DNA from: Geomonas edaphica
Lineage (GTDB): Bacteria; Desulfobacterota; Desulfuromonadia; Geobacterales; Geobacteraceae
Length of the DNA stretch: 64,000 nt
Assembly (NCBI RefSeq): GCF_004917075.1
Contig: NZ_SSYB01000005.1
Location: 372,001-436,000 of the forward strand
Direction of reading: 5' to 3'
Part shown: piece after piece, positions 16,364-24,286 of the stretch
Layout: the number at the start of each line of letters is the position of its first letter
How positions within the stretch are numbered: the first letter of the stretch is position 1
Translations under genes and position numbers: made by a program
The notes under the pieces: generated by a model
Database searches by the model: none
What the model saw: only the letters and a program-made list of their open reading frames with translations
What the model was told of the DNA's origin: nothing

Positions 16364-18835
16364 ATGGTCAGCTTAACCATTGATGGCAAGAGCGTGCAGG
16401 TCGAAGAAGGTACCACCATACTGGAGGCCGCGGCCACGGTCGGGATCAGGATCCCGACCCTTTGCTGGCTGAAGAAGGTCTCCCCCACCGGCGCCTGCCG
16501 CGTCTGCGCGGTAGAGGTGGCCGGGGTGGAGCGTACCATGACCGCCTGCAACACGCCGGTCAAGGAGGGGATCCAGGTCACCACGGACACGCCGGCCCTC
16601 AGGGAGGCGCGGCGCAAGATCATGGAGCTCATGCTGGTGAACCACCCGCTGGACTGCCCGGTCTGCGACGCAGGCGGCGAGTGCGACCTGCAGGACTCCT
16701 GCTACGCGCTGAACGCGACCAAGCAGGACTACTCGGCGATCCTGGAGCGCCGCCTGATCCGCTACGACTGGCCCCTCATCGAAAGCGACCCCAACCGCTG
16801 CATTCTCTGTGAGAAGTGCGTCAAGGTGGACCACGAGATCGTCGGGTGCGACGCGATCAAGGTGGCGAACAAGGGGGAGGACGCCATCATCGACACCGTC
16901 GACGGCAAACCGCTTAACTGCGAGTTCTGCGGCAACTGCGTCGCGGCCTGCCCGACCGGCGCCCTCATCTCCAGGCCGTTCAAGTTCAAGGGGCGCCCCT
17001 GGACCTTCAACCGGATCCCGAGCGTCTGCGCCTTCTGCGGTACCGGCTGCCAGATCGAGTATCACGCGAAGGAGGGGCGCGTCGAGCGGGTGACCAGCGA
17101 GGACGACGGCTACAACAACGGCAACCTCTGCATCAACGGCCGCTTCGGCTACCGCTACCTCGATTCCGACCAGAGACTTTCCGAGCCGATGCTGAGAAAC
17201 GATGCAGGGGCCCTCGGCAAGACCGACTGGAACACCGCCCTAAACACCGTGGCGGCGAAGCTTAAGGAGATCGTGGCGCGCGAAGGGGGCAAGGCGGTGG
17301 CCGGCCTCGGCTCCCCGAGGGTGACCAACGAGGAGAGCTTCCTCTTCCAGAAGATCTTCCGCGAGGCGCTCGGAAGCGGCAACGTCGATTCGGAAGCGGG
17401 GCTTGGCTTCGCCCAGGCGCAGGCCCAGATGCAGAGACGTTTCGGTTTCACCGGCGCGAGCAAGCAGCTCGACGCGCTCGATGAGGCCCAGGCCATCCTG
17501 GTCTTTGGCTGCGACCTGAACGCCGAAGCGACCAACGCCGAGTACCGCGTTATCAAGGCGGCAACGAAGAAGGATGCGCGCCTGGTCCTCGTGAACATGC
17601 GCGACGTCAAGCTGAAGAAGTTCTCCAACGTGCACCTGAAGAACGCACCCGGTGCCGAGCTGCAGGTGATCTACGCCCTGATGAAGGGTCTCATCGCGGC
17701 AGGTGTCGCCGTCCCCGCCGGGGCCGAGAGCGTCAAGGAAGGGCTCGCCCAGCTTTCCATGGCCGAGCTCTGCGAGCAGGCCGGTATCACCGAGGCGGCC
17801 GTCGAGAACGCGGTGCAGCAGCTGGCCGGGATGAGCCGCGTGGCCATCGTCTTCGGCGCCGATCTGATCAGGAGCGCCGATGCGTCCGTCAAGATCGCAG
17901 CACTTGCCGACCTCGCCGTGCTCACCGGGGCCCCCGACGCGCAAGGGGGGGGCATCTTCCCGATCGACGCGAAGAACAACAGCGTAGGCCTCCTCGACAT
18001 GGGGGTGGTCCCCGGGGCGGACGGCAAGGATATCTGGGGCATCGTCGAGGGGATCGAGGCTGGGAACATCAAGGCGCTCTACCTCATGGGGTGCGACCTG
18101 GCTGGCTTCCCGGACAACCAGCGCATCAGGAAGGCCCTCGCGAAACTTGAGCTCCTGGTGGTGCAGGACGTCTTCGAGGGGGACTCCCTCCAGTACGCCC
18201 ACGCAGTGCTTCCGGCCGGTGCCGCTGCCGAGAAGAGCGGCTCGTTCACCTCGCTGGACAACAGGGTGCAGGCCATCTTCAAGGCGGTCGACGCCCCCGG
18301 CCATGCCAGGGAAGACTGGGCCATCCTGGCCGACCTCTGGAGCCGTCTCACCTCCAGCAACCAGCACATCACCCCGGCAAGCGTCATGGCCGAAATCAAG
18401 ACCAAGGTCAAGGCGTACGAGGCGTTTGACGGTTCCCGTGACGGCGTGACAAAGGGTGCTACCGCTGCCAGGGGCGATGCGCCGCTCGCGCCGATCGCCA
18501 AACCGGCAAACGCCGCCAAGGCGCGGTTCCAGCTCCTGGTCGGACCGGTCGGTTACCACAACGGTACCTCCACCACACGCTCCTCTGCGAACCTCGAGGT
18601 CTGCCCGACCGGGTTCGTTGAGCTGCATCCCTCCGATGCCGCTTCTCTGGGCGTCGCGGAAGGAGCGAGCGTCAAACTCTCCTCCGGTAACGGTGCCATG
18701 ACCGCCCAGGCGCGCATCAGCGACAAGGTGCAGCCCGGCCTGCTCTTCGCCCCGTCGCACTTCAAAGAGCTGAACGCGAACGCCCTTCTCAAGGGGAACT
18801 GCAACCTCGTCGAAGTGAAAGTGGAAAAGGGATAG
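16364..18835 (+). CDS. sfrA: NADPH oxidoreductase alpha subunit, SfrA type
   Basis: 823 residues, NuoG-like. It starts with a 2Fe-2S ferredoxin domain (LCWLKKVSPTGACRVCAVEV), then the His-Cys3 cluster region (NHPLDCPVCDAGGECDLQD) and two 4Fe-4S clusters (RCILCEKCVKVDHEIVGC and CEFCGNCVAACPTGAL, residues about 145-200). A molybdopterin oxidoreductase-like body follows (SVCAFCGTGCQIEYHAKEG, GNLCINGRFGYRYL) with a C-terminal aminoacyl-like barrel. As in NuoG, binding of molybdenum cannot be assumed. With SfrB it should move electrons between NADPH and another carrier in the cytoplasm, supporting TCA-cycle NADPH turnover. GAGG lies seven bases before ATG 16364, and a strong terminator follows the stop. 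Confidence 0.9.
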   Translation: MVSLTIDGKSVQVEEGTTILEAAATVGIRIPTLCWLKKVSPTGACRVCAVEVAGVERTMTACNTPVKEGIQVTTDTPALREARRKIMELMLVNHPLDCPVCDAGGECDLQDSCYALNATKQDYSAILERRLIRYDWPLIESDPNRCILCEKCVKVDHEIVGCDAIKVANKGEDAIIDTVDGKPLNCEFCGNCVAACPTGALISRPFKFKGRPWTFNRIPSVCAFCGTGCQIEYHAKEGRVERVTSEDDGYNNGNLCINGRFGYRYLDSDQRLSEPMLRNDAGALGKTDWNTALNTVAAKLKEIVAREGGKAVAGLGSPRVTNEESFLFQKIFREALGSGNVDSEAGLGFAQAQAQMQRRFGFTGASKQLDALDEAQAILVFGCDLNAEATNAEYRVIKAATKKDARLVLVNMRDVKLKKFSNVHLKNAPGAELQVIYALMKGLIAAGVAVPAGAESVKEGLAQLSMAELCEQAGITEAAVENAVQQLAGMSRVAIVFGADLIRSADASVKIAALADLAVLTGAPDAQGGGIFPIDAKNNSVGLLDMGVVPGADGKDIWGIVEGIEAGNIKALYLMGCDLAGFPDNQRIRKALAKLELLVVQDVFEGDSLQYAHAVLPAGAAAEKSGSFTSLDNRVQAIFKAVDAPGHAREDWAILADLWSRLTSSNQHITPASVMAEIKTKVKAYEAFDGSRDGVTKGATAARGDAPLAPIAKPANAAKARFQLLVGPVGYHNGTSTTRSSANLEVCPTGFVELHPSDAASLGVAEGASVKLSSGNGAMTAQARISDKVQPGLLFAPSHFKELNANALLKGNCNLVEVKVEKG

Positions 18836-18868
18836 GAAGGATGCCGCGCACGGCATGAAAAACGAAAA

Positions 18869-18902
18869 GGCCCCCGAAGCAAGCGCTCGGGGGCCTTTTT
18901 TT
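18869..18902 (+). terminator. Rho-independent terminator after sfrA
   Basis: GGCCCCCGA (18869-18877) pairs with TCGGGGGCC (18887-18895), followed by seven T. Confidence 0.93.
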
Positions 18903-18974
18903 GTGGCGGTCCCGGACGTGTGATGATAATCTGCCGGTCCAACTGCAGCGAGATCACTGTGGAGGTGGCAACCG

Positions 18975-19211
18975 ATGGAAGACAAGCTGACGCAGATCGC
19001 CGCGATGGCGGGGAAAAACGACAAGATCGCTGACAAGCTGGAGCAGATGCTCTCCGGCCCCAACGACCGTGCCTACGTGGTCTGCAGCTACGAAGACTGC
19101 AAGCTCCACCTCAAGGGGCGCTGCACCATCTACACGGTGCTGGACGTGCCGCGCATGAAGACGGGTCAGCCCTGCAACAGCTACGAGAAGCACCAGGCGG
19201 CTGAGAACTGA
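18975..19211 (+). CDS. Small cysteine-containing protein of unknown function
   Basis: 78 residues, not recognised. The N-terminal half is charged and helical (MEDKLTQIAAMAGKNDKIAD). The second half carries four cysteines in VCSYEDCKLHLKGRC and GQPCNSYE, spaced as if for a metal site or an Fe-S cluster. A good ribosome site (GGAGG, nine bases before ATG 18975) and the terminator upstream indicate its own short transcript. It converges on the leftward cytochrome operon, ending eight bases from that operon's last gene. A role in redox metabolism is only a guess from the cysteines and neighbours. Confidence 0.75.
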   Translation: MEDKLTQIAAMAGKNDKIADKLEQMLSGPNDRAYVVCSYEDCKLHLKGRCTIYTVLDVPRMKTGQPCNSYEKHQAAEN

Positions 19212-19218
19212 TGGGGGA

Positions 19219-19794
19219 TCAGCTGTAGAGGGAGTCTTCTTCCTCGGGGGGCATCCTGCCGTTTCGTTCCAGAAAGTCCAGTTGCTCCTGTTTCCTTCCG
19301 AGCTGGTCGCTGCAGAAAGTCCAGATCCGGTAGCTTTCCAGGCAGAGGACGGTGAAACCGGCGCCGAAAACGGCCCAGTAGTTGTCGGCGAGCGCGTCGG
19401 CCACGTAGTAGAAAAGGTAGAACCCGAGCGCGTAGCCGACATGACAGAAGCTGCTTTTGTGGTACACACCGGCCATCATGCGCGACAGGCTCAGGATGAT
19501 GGCGGAAAAGGTGTAAAGCACCAGCACCATGCTGATCATGAACGGGGTGGGGGGCGTCCCCATGGCCGCCACGAGCTGCTGCGGAGTGGGGAGGAAGGTG
19601 AAGCCCCGCCACGCAACGGTACTGGTGACTATGAAGAGCGACAGCGCGAAGAGCCCGCGGTTTGAGAAGCGCCGCAGCCGCGCCATGTCATCCACGAGCC
19701 CCTGCCGCAGCACGCTTTTCGCGTCCCGAGCGGCGCTACCCGTCGCCATCTTGTCTTTACCCGCCGCTTCCATGGAGCACCCGTCCGCTTTCAT
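19219..19794 (-). CDS. Integral membrane protein, last gene of cytochrome operon
   Basis: About 191 residues with no family recognised. After a polar N-terminus there are at least three hydrophobic segments: GLFALSLFIVTSTVAW (about 45-65), FMISMVLVLYTFSAIIL (about 85-105) and VGYALGFYLFYYVADAL (about 120-140). A fourth weaker one (WAVFGAGFTVLCLESY) precedes a charged cytoplasmic tail (LGRKQEQLDFLERNGRMPPE). ATG 19794 follows the upstream gene's stop by ten bases; an ATG at 19824 would overlap that gene and is less likely. The position suggests an accessory subunit of the cytochrome b/c complex. Confidence 0.7.
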   Translation of the reverse strand: MKADGCSMEAAGKDKMATGSAARDAKSVLRQGLVDDMARLRRFSNRGLFALSLFIVTSTVAWRGFTFLPTPQQLVAAMGTPPTPFMISMVLVLYTFSAIILSLSRMMAGVYHKSSFCHVGYALGFYLFYYVADALADNYWAVFGAGFTVLCLESYRIWTFCSDQLGRKQEQLDFLERNGRMPPEEEDSLYS

Positions 19795-19804
19795 GACTGG
19801 CCTG

Positions 19805-20641
19805 CTACCGGTTCGGATCTGCATTCGGGGAAGGATTCACCCGGTTCGGTTCGACTTTGTCCAGCCTTTTCCTGATACAGTAGAAAGACTGTGCGATCCT
19901 GTCAAGCTCATAGGGGAGTTTTGGCGGGTGCAGCGCAGTACCTCCCTCCTCGTTTCTTTCCGCAAAATCCTGCAGCTTCCTCATAGGCACAAGCACGATC
20001 ATCTTAAGCAGTGCGATCACACCCGCCATTGTCAGTACCAGCGTCAGTATCGAGAAGATGATCATCTGCAGGCGGATTGAAGCCAGCGAGGCAAGAGTAG
20101 CTTCCTGCGAAAGGCCGATATCCAGGGTCCCCAGCACCTTCTGGTCGGCCGGGTGGAAGTGGCAGGCGGCGTTGGCGCATTCTGGGTCATTGTAGATCGG
20201 CGCGGTTATCGCTATCACGTCGGCGCCGAGGTTGTTCTTGAAGCTGCGGGCCTTCTGCATGCTGCCGAGCGTTGTGATCGGCTGCGCTTTTTCGTGGCAG
20301 ATGACGCACCCTTCCGCTTTCTTGTCGAGCTGGCGGTTCACTTCTTCCGGATGCGACGAGACCACCACGGTCCCTTTCTTGTTGAAGATACGCACGTGCT
20401 GTACGCCCTTTTGCTCGCTTATGTTCCTGATGATCGCCCGATTGAGCTCGCGGTCCGATTTGAGCATGGCATGTCGCGTGGACTTCAGCACGATTCCCGC
20501 CAGGTTGTTCGCGTGTTCCACCGAGTCCCGCAGCACCACGTTCTTGATCGCCGCGTACAGGAGCACGAAGCAGACCACGAGGAAACCGGTTACCACGATC
20601 CCGACCGGGACCAAAGCCCTCCCTGCGATTCGCTCGAACAT
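19805..20641 (-). CDS. Membrane haem-sensor domain protein without kinase
   Basis: 278 residues. TM1 (about 10-32) is followed by a periplasmic domain of about 165 residues with CVICH near residue 111 and CANAACHFHP (CX4CH) near 150-157, then TM2 (about 193-213). A short HAMP-like cytoplasmic part (VLVPMRKLQDFAERNEEG) and a polar end complete it. The periplasmic domain matches that of the histidine kinase at 8853-10469 block by block, from the RxxxH-like 'STRHAMLKSDRELNRAII' region to VLGTLDIGL. All output domains are missing and the protein ends naturally. It may sense redox state for the operon, or act as an electron-transfer subunit of the cytochrome complex. Confidence 0.82.
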   Translation of the reverse strand: MFERIAGRALVPVGIVVTGFLVVCFVLLYAAIKNVVLRDSVEHANNLAGIVLKSTRHAMLKSDRELNRAIIRNISEQKGVQHVRIFNKKGTVVVSSHPEEVNRQLDKKAEGCVICHEKAQPITTLGSMQKARSFKNNLGADVIAITAPIYNDPECANAACHFHPADQKVLGTLDIGLSQEATLASLASIRLQMIIFSILTLVLTMAGVIALLKMIVLVPMRKLQDFAERNEEGGTALHPPKLPYELDRIAQSFYCIRKRLDKVEPNRVNPSPNADPNR

Positions 20642-20707
20642 TGTGCACCTCCGTTTTCACGTATCCCCGGCGACGCGGTTTACTCCGGCGCCGGGGTGGC
20701 TGCTGCC

Positions 20708-21442
20708 TCAGCTATGCTGGTTGTCAGGTATGTGCTGCATGCACTCCGGATAATGCCGCACGGGACGGTACCCCCTTGGTGCGCCCTGCTGCTCTTCGGC
20801 CACCTCGTGGTGCTCCTCCACTTCCTCCCAACCGAAGATCATCGGCTTCAGGTAGGAAAGCGGGGTGGCGCCGAGGGTCGCCAGGTACACGTGGGTGCAG
20901 AGGAAGGCCACGAGGGAGCAGGCAAGGAGAAAGTGCAGCGCGACGATGAACTTGATCCCTCCGGTCATGAGCACCAGCACCCTGAGCGGGGTGACGTTCA
21001 TGAGCAGCAGCCCGCTGAAGATGACGAACGGCTCCAGCATGAACATGACCACCAGGTACGCCGCCTTCTGCATCGGGTTGAACTTCACCTTGGGTGTCGC
21101 GTGGAAGGGGCTCGGGCGCCCGAGGAAGTACCAGAAGCAGTAGTAAAGAAGCTGTCTTACTATGCCGTGCTTGATGTCTTCCTGGTTCGGGATGTAGATG
21201 TCGTCCAGGTTGCTCTTCACCGTCGCGTAGTAGAAGAACCAGATCAGAAAGGAGAACGATACGATCAAGCCGGCGGTGTTATGGACCCAGATTGCGGTCT
21301 GGTAGCTCCCGAGAAAACTGAGCGTTTCGGGGAAGCGGATCTGGGTGCCCGTTACTGCGAGCGTGATGATGCCGAAGGCGTTCAGCCAGTGCCAGACCCT
21401 GATCGGGATGGGCTGCAGGTATATTTTCGTTTTCTCGCTCAT
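20708..21442 (-). CDS. Cytochrome b (b561/FdnI-like) membrane subunit
   Basis: 244 residues with four hydrophobic spans and the histidines expected for a di-haem membrane cytochrome b: RVWHWLNAFGIITLAVTGTQ (span 1), IWVHNTAGLIVSFSFLIWFF (span 2), LVVMFMLEPFVIFSGLLLM (span 3) and ALHFLLACSLVAFLCTHVY (span 4). Such subunits take electrons from menaquinol. It starts inside the last codons of the 7-haem cytochrome gene (ATGA overlap), so the two proteins are likely made together and form a quinol:cytochrome c unit like the Cbc complexes of Geobacter. The tail is polar and acidic (WEEVEEHHEVAEEQQG). Confidence 0.88.
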   Translation of the reverse strand: MSEKTKIYLQPIPIRVWHWLNAFGIITLAVTGTQIRFPETLSFLGSYQTAIWVHNTAGLIVSFSFLIWFFYYATVKSNLDDIYIPNQEDIKHGIVRQLLYYCFWYFLGRPSPFHATPKVKFNPMQKAAYLVVMFMLEPFVIFSGLLLMNVTPLRVLVLMTGGIKFIVALHFLLACSLVAFLCTHVYLATLGATPLSYLKPMIFGWEEVEEHHEVAEEQQGAPRGYRPVRHYPECMQHIPDNQHS

Positions 21443-22524
21443 GACTCATGCTCCTTTTTTTCTCTGTTTTTGCGGGTAAGGAAGCGGAGGAAGCCATGCC
21501 CGACAGGCATGATCAGGCCGCCGCAGATGATGGCGAGGCCGATGCGGTTCAGGTTCTGGTTTTTCGTCGATCCCATGAGGTAGAAGTCAGGGGTGCCGTA
21601 CAGGGCGTCGAAAATGGCCCCCTTCTCTACCGCCACCCGCTGGTAGGTGCCGTCCCTGCCCGGGAAGGTGAGGTAGCTCGTCTGCATGACCGTGGAGCCG
21701 GAGGTGTGGCAGAAAGAGCAGTTGCGGCGGTTGTCGAGGATCTCGAAGTTATGTGTGACCGTTTCCGGGGTCATCATCCCCTGCAGGTGCAGGTTCTTGT
21801 GCGCCGGGTCGTTGTTGAAATTGCGCAGTTCCTGGATGGAGATGTAGTTGTCGTGGTTCTTGTCGACCAAGGCGACGATCTCCGCGCCCCCGGCGAGACT
21901 TTTCAGCTCGTCGTAGCTTGCCATCTCCTGTTTTCCGAAGCGCGAGCCGTTTTGTCCTTTAACGATGTACATGCTGATGTAGTAGCTCTTCGCGCCGGTA
22001 TGGCAGGTGATGCACGGCAGCATCCTGATGTGGAGGTCCGCCTGGGGCAGCCACTGCCCGTGCGTCGCGGTCATCTTTAAGACGTCATGGCAGCTGGAAC
22101 ACATGGTGTTGATCTCTTGGCCGGAGATCTCCGCGGGAGACTTCACCTTGTGCGGGTTGTGGCAGCCGGCACATCTGGTCTTGCCGGCATGGATGCTGGA
22201 GCCGTACTGTTGGGCAATCTCCGAATGACACTCGGCGCACTCGGCCCTGGCTGGCACTCCACCTTGCGGATGGGCCGCCGGCACGGAGTCGTGGCACGAC
22301 GGGCAGCCTATCTTGGCGTGCGTGGTCCGCGTGTAGCGCGTGGGATCGATGAGCATCTTCTCGCTTACGGCGGCGGGGTTCGCGTGGCAGGAAAGGCAGG
22401 TGCCGCTTTTCCCCTCGGTGCCGCCGAAGGAAAAGCCTTCCGCCCTGCAGACGGCCGCGCTTGCCAAGATGAGCAGTGCCATCAGGAAAAGGGGTATCCG
22501 GTTCTGGTTCGTGTGACGGTTCAC
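21439..22524 (-). CDS. Seven-haem c-type cytochrome with EF-hand and C-terminal anchor
   Basis: 361 residues. A signal peptide (about 1-28) is followed by seven CxxCH sites at about residues 43, 74, 96, 118, 142, 171 and 269. Between haems 6 and 7 sits a canonical EF-hand loop, D221-KNHDNYISIQ-E232, with ligands at positions 1, 3, 5, 7, 9 and 12. One TM helix (about 335-350, RIGLAIICGGLIMPVGHGF) tethers it so that the haems lie in the periplasm. It overlaps the cytochrome b gene by four bases. Together they resemble Geobacter menaquinol-oxidising cytochrome b/c complexes (Cbc type). The EF-hand suggests calcium binding, which is unusual for this family. Confidence 0.88.
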   Translation of the reverse strand: MNRHTNQNRIPLFLMALLILASAAVCRAEGFSFGGTEGKSGTCLSCHANPAAVSEKMLIDPTRYTRTTHAKIGCPSCHDSVPAAHPQGGVPARAECAECHSEIAQQYGSSIHAGKTRCAGCHNPHKVKSPAEISGQEINTMCSSCHDVLKMTATHGQWLPQADLHIRMLPCITCHTGAKSYYISMYIVKGQNGSRFGKQEMASYDELKSLAGGAEIVALVDKNHDNYISIQELRNFNNDPAHKNLHLQGMMTPETVTHNFEILDNRRNCSFCHTSGSTVMQTSYLTFPGRDGTYQRVAVEKGAIFDALYGTPDFYLMGSTKNQNLNRIGLAIICGGLIMPVGHGFLRFLTRKNREKKEHES

Positions 22525-22546
22525 GTTGGCCTCCTTTTTACGGCAG

Positions 22547-23200
22547 TTATCTCTTGGACAATTCGTTAACCGCGGTCTGTGCCACCCTCTGCGTCAGCCG
22601 GATGCGGAAAATCGGCAGGAGCTGAGTGGTGATGATGACGGCGCAGAAACCGAGGAATAGGTAGGTCAGCCCTGCAGTGGCAAATCCGGCACCCTGAATG
22701 GCAAGGGTGAGGGCCGCGCCGATGACCACGGCCAGAAGCGTCATGAGGCAGGCGACGTGCCTGGCGGGTGTCGCAAGCCTGGCGCGTTCCCGGCCGATAA
22801 CGCCTTTGCGGCCGTTTTCGCTGTTCTTTCTGAAGGCACATGCTACCGCCGCCTCGAGTTCCTCGGTGTCGCACGGATCGGCAGGTTTCAGGGCGCAGTA
22901 GAAAATCCCCTCGTTATGGACGCGGCGGGCAAGCGCGGCGGGGACGTCGTCGCATACCAGAATCACCTGGAGGTTCGGATTGCCCCGTTTGAGCAGGTGG
23001 AGCAGGTCAGCCGATGCGATATGGGGATCGAACTCCCCGTCCAGCAGCAGTACGCCACCCTGCATCTCGAAGACCCCCTGCAACAACTCGGCGGCTGAAT
23101 CCATGGTTGTCACCGAGTACCCCAAGGCTCTGAAACTGCCCGCCATCCGGTCGCGCCGCGCTGCGTCGTGTTCTGCTACTATGACTCTGAGCTCTTTCAT
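22547..23200 (-). CDS. Receiver domain fused to two membrane helices
   Basis: 217 residues. The first 125 form a CheY-like receiver with its key residues kept: acidic pair E10/D12, phospho-acceptor D54 in VLLLDGEFD, and K105 in YCALKPAD. A short basic linker leads to two hydrophobic helices (about 149-168 and 173-197) and a polar tail. The second helix holds a QxxP motif shared with the two small proteins encoded just upstream. There is no DNA-binding or enzymatic output. It may bring a phosphorylation or protein-interaction signal to the cytochrome complex at the membrane. It lies 22 bases before the 7-haem cytochrome gene. Confidence 0.75.
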   Translation of the reverse strand: MKELRVIVAEHDAARRDRMAGSFRALGYSVTTMDSAAELLQGVFEMQGGVLLLDGEFDPHIASADLLHLLKRGNPNLQVILVCDDVPAALARRVHNEGIFYCALKPADPCDTEELEAAVACAFRKNSENGRKGVIGRERARLATPARHVACLMTLLAVVIGAALTLAIQGAGFATAGLTYLFLGFCAVIITTQLLPIFRIRLTQRVAQTAVNELSKR

Positions 23201-23232
23201 GGCCCACCTCGACTGGCCTTAGCCAGCACCGA

Positions 23233-23496
23233 TTACTTGGTATCGGTTTCTACGGGAACGCGGGATTTTTTGCTGACCAGGGAGTAGACCCCCTTGAGCA
23301 TGGCACCAAGAAGCATGAGCCCCGGGATCACCTGGACCACGATCACCGCACCGAGGAAGAGGAAGAACACCTTGGACATGCTCCCTTCCTTACCGGATAG
23401 ATCGACGACGCCGGAGATCATGGCGGCACCGGCCAGGACCAGACCGATGATGGAGCAGGTGACGATTTTCGCTTTTTGATTGGCTAGCTTTTTCAT
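23233..23496 (-). CDS. Small two-helix membrane protein
   Basis: 87 residues with two hydrophobic helices (TCSIIGLVLAGAAMISGVV, about 13-31, and VFFLFLGAVIVVQVIPGLML, about 43-62) and a basic C-terminus (YSLVSKKSRVP). Not recognised as a family. The second helix has the QxxP motif of its two neighbours, and GAVIVVQVIP aligns without gaps to ATVFIFQLFP of the next protein. A ribosome site (AAGGAGG) precedes ATG 23496. The longer open frame upstream is not coding. Probably a small subunit or assembly factor of the cytochrome complex. Confidence 0.75.
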   Translation of the reverse strand: MKKLANQKAKIVTCSIIGLVLAGAAMISGVVDLSGKEGSMSKVFFLFLGAVIVVQVIPGLMLLGAMLKGVYSLVSKKSRVPVETDTK

Positions 23497-23546
23497 GGCA
23501 TCCTCCTTGGTTTGGGGAATTGTGCTTGTTGGCGGTTCAGGGTGCT

Positions 23547-23792
23547 CTAGCCGATTCTGGCGCGGCGGCTCTTCGCGGCCGGTTCCCGTTTGGCGTGGGT
23601 GCCGAAAAGCCCCTTGATGAGGCCTATGAAGAGCGCTGCGCCGGGGAAGAGTTGAAAAATGAACACGGTGGCCGCGAAAGTAATGAAGAAGGTGGCAGCG
23701 AAACCGTTCCAGGCGGGAGCCGAATCCTGGGCTGCAAGGGCCTGGGGTACGGAGGCGAGCAGGGCTACGATCAAGGTGGCGAGCGCTTTCAT
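23547..23792 (-). CDS. Small membrane protein, first gene of cytochrome operon
   Basis: 81 residues: a signal-peptide-like start (MKALATLIVALLASVPQALA), a short polar stretch, then one long hydrophobic helix (about 30-62) with the QLFP form of the QxxP motif. The tail is strongly basic (AKREPAAKSRRARIG). It is the first gene downstream of the sigma54 promoter, 54 bases from the -24 to -12 element. It appears paralogous to the 87-residue protein encoded next. Confidence 0.75.
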   Translation of the reverse strand: MKALATLIVALLASVPQALAAQDSAPAWNGFAATFFITFAATVFIFQLFPGAALFIGLIKGLFGTHAKREPAAKSRRARIG

Positions 23793-23845
23793 GATTTCCT
23801 CCCTGTCGCGGGCAGATAGTCATGCCCGGATCTTGCTTTCCTATT

Positions 23846-23861
23846 AGCATCGACCATGCCA
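23846..23861 (-). promoter_or_regulatory. Sigma54 promoter of cytochrome b/c operon
   Basis: Minus strand TGGCATGGTCGATGCT: GG and GC stand exactly at the -24/-12 spacing of the consensus TGGCAC-N5-TTGC. The start would fall about 40 bases before the first gene. Confidence 0.72.
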
Positions 23862-23943
23862 CTTTTTATAAAGTTGTAACTCATTGAAATTATAGGATAA
23901 AAATAGTGGGTGCGTTCGGCGTGGGAAGAACGCCTTCACGAAT

Positions 23944-23964
23944 CTGTATAACTCTTTAATACAG
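23944..23964. promoter_or_regulatory. Activator-site palindrome 1 (TGTAT-N9-ATACA)
   Basis: CTGTAT, nine bases, ATACAG: a perfect 6-base inverted repeat about 83 bases upstream of the -24 element. This is the usual place for an enhancer-binding-protein site. Confidence 0.65.
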
Positions 23965-24001
23965 CCCCCTGTCGCGAGAAGAAGCGCAAACCCCCTGTCG
24001 C
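23965..24001. repeat. Direct repeat pair CCCCCTGTCGC
   Basis: Two identical 11-base copies, 23965-23975 and 23991-24001, 26 bases apart, directly beside palindrome 1. They may be a second protein-binding site; no family was recognised. Confidence 0.55.
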
Positions 24002-24047
24002 TAAAGGCAGGTGACGCAATTTCAACAGGTTATCCGTGTCCGGCACG

Positions 24048-24068
24048 GTGTATAAAGGCGGGATACAC
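24048..24068. promoter_or_regulatory. Activator-site palindrome 2 (TGTAT-N9-ATACA)
   Basis: GTGTAT, nine bases, ATACAC: same design as palindrome 1, with starts 104 bases apart (about ten helical turns). Confidence 0.65.
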
Positions 24069-24172
24069 TCTACGAGTTACCGTGCGGCTTTACTGTCTCG
24101 AGCTTTTTGCTTCTTTATCTGCGCGTGCATGGAAGGTTGCAGTGAGGAAGTTGCCGTTTACAATGCTTGCTG

Positions 24173-24201
24173 TTGACACGATGATGTTTGTGGGCTATTG
24201 A
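24173..24201 (+). promoter_or_regulatory. Sigma70 promoter candidate of the activator gene
   Basis: TTGACA (24173-24178), 17-base spacer, TATTGA (24196-24201), about 85 bases before the start codon. Confidence 0.5.
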
Positions 24202-24286
24202 ATAGCAGCACATGAATGACATCTTTTGTTTCCGTCAACCGGCGTGGTGATCGAGCCTGTAACCTTGAATGAGGTATGGTGAGCCT

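Larger units (their letters stand above)
23793..24286. other. Divergent control region of cytochrome operon and sigma54 activator
   Basis: About 490 bases without genes. It holds the sigma54 promoter facing left, two copies of the TGTAT-N9-ATACA palindrome, a direct repeat CCCCCTGTCGC (23965-23975 and 23991-24001) and a rightward sigma70 promoter for the activator gene. Confidence 0.7.
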
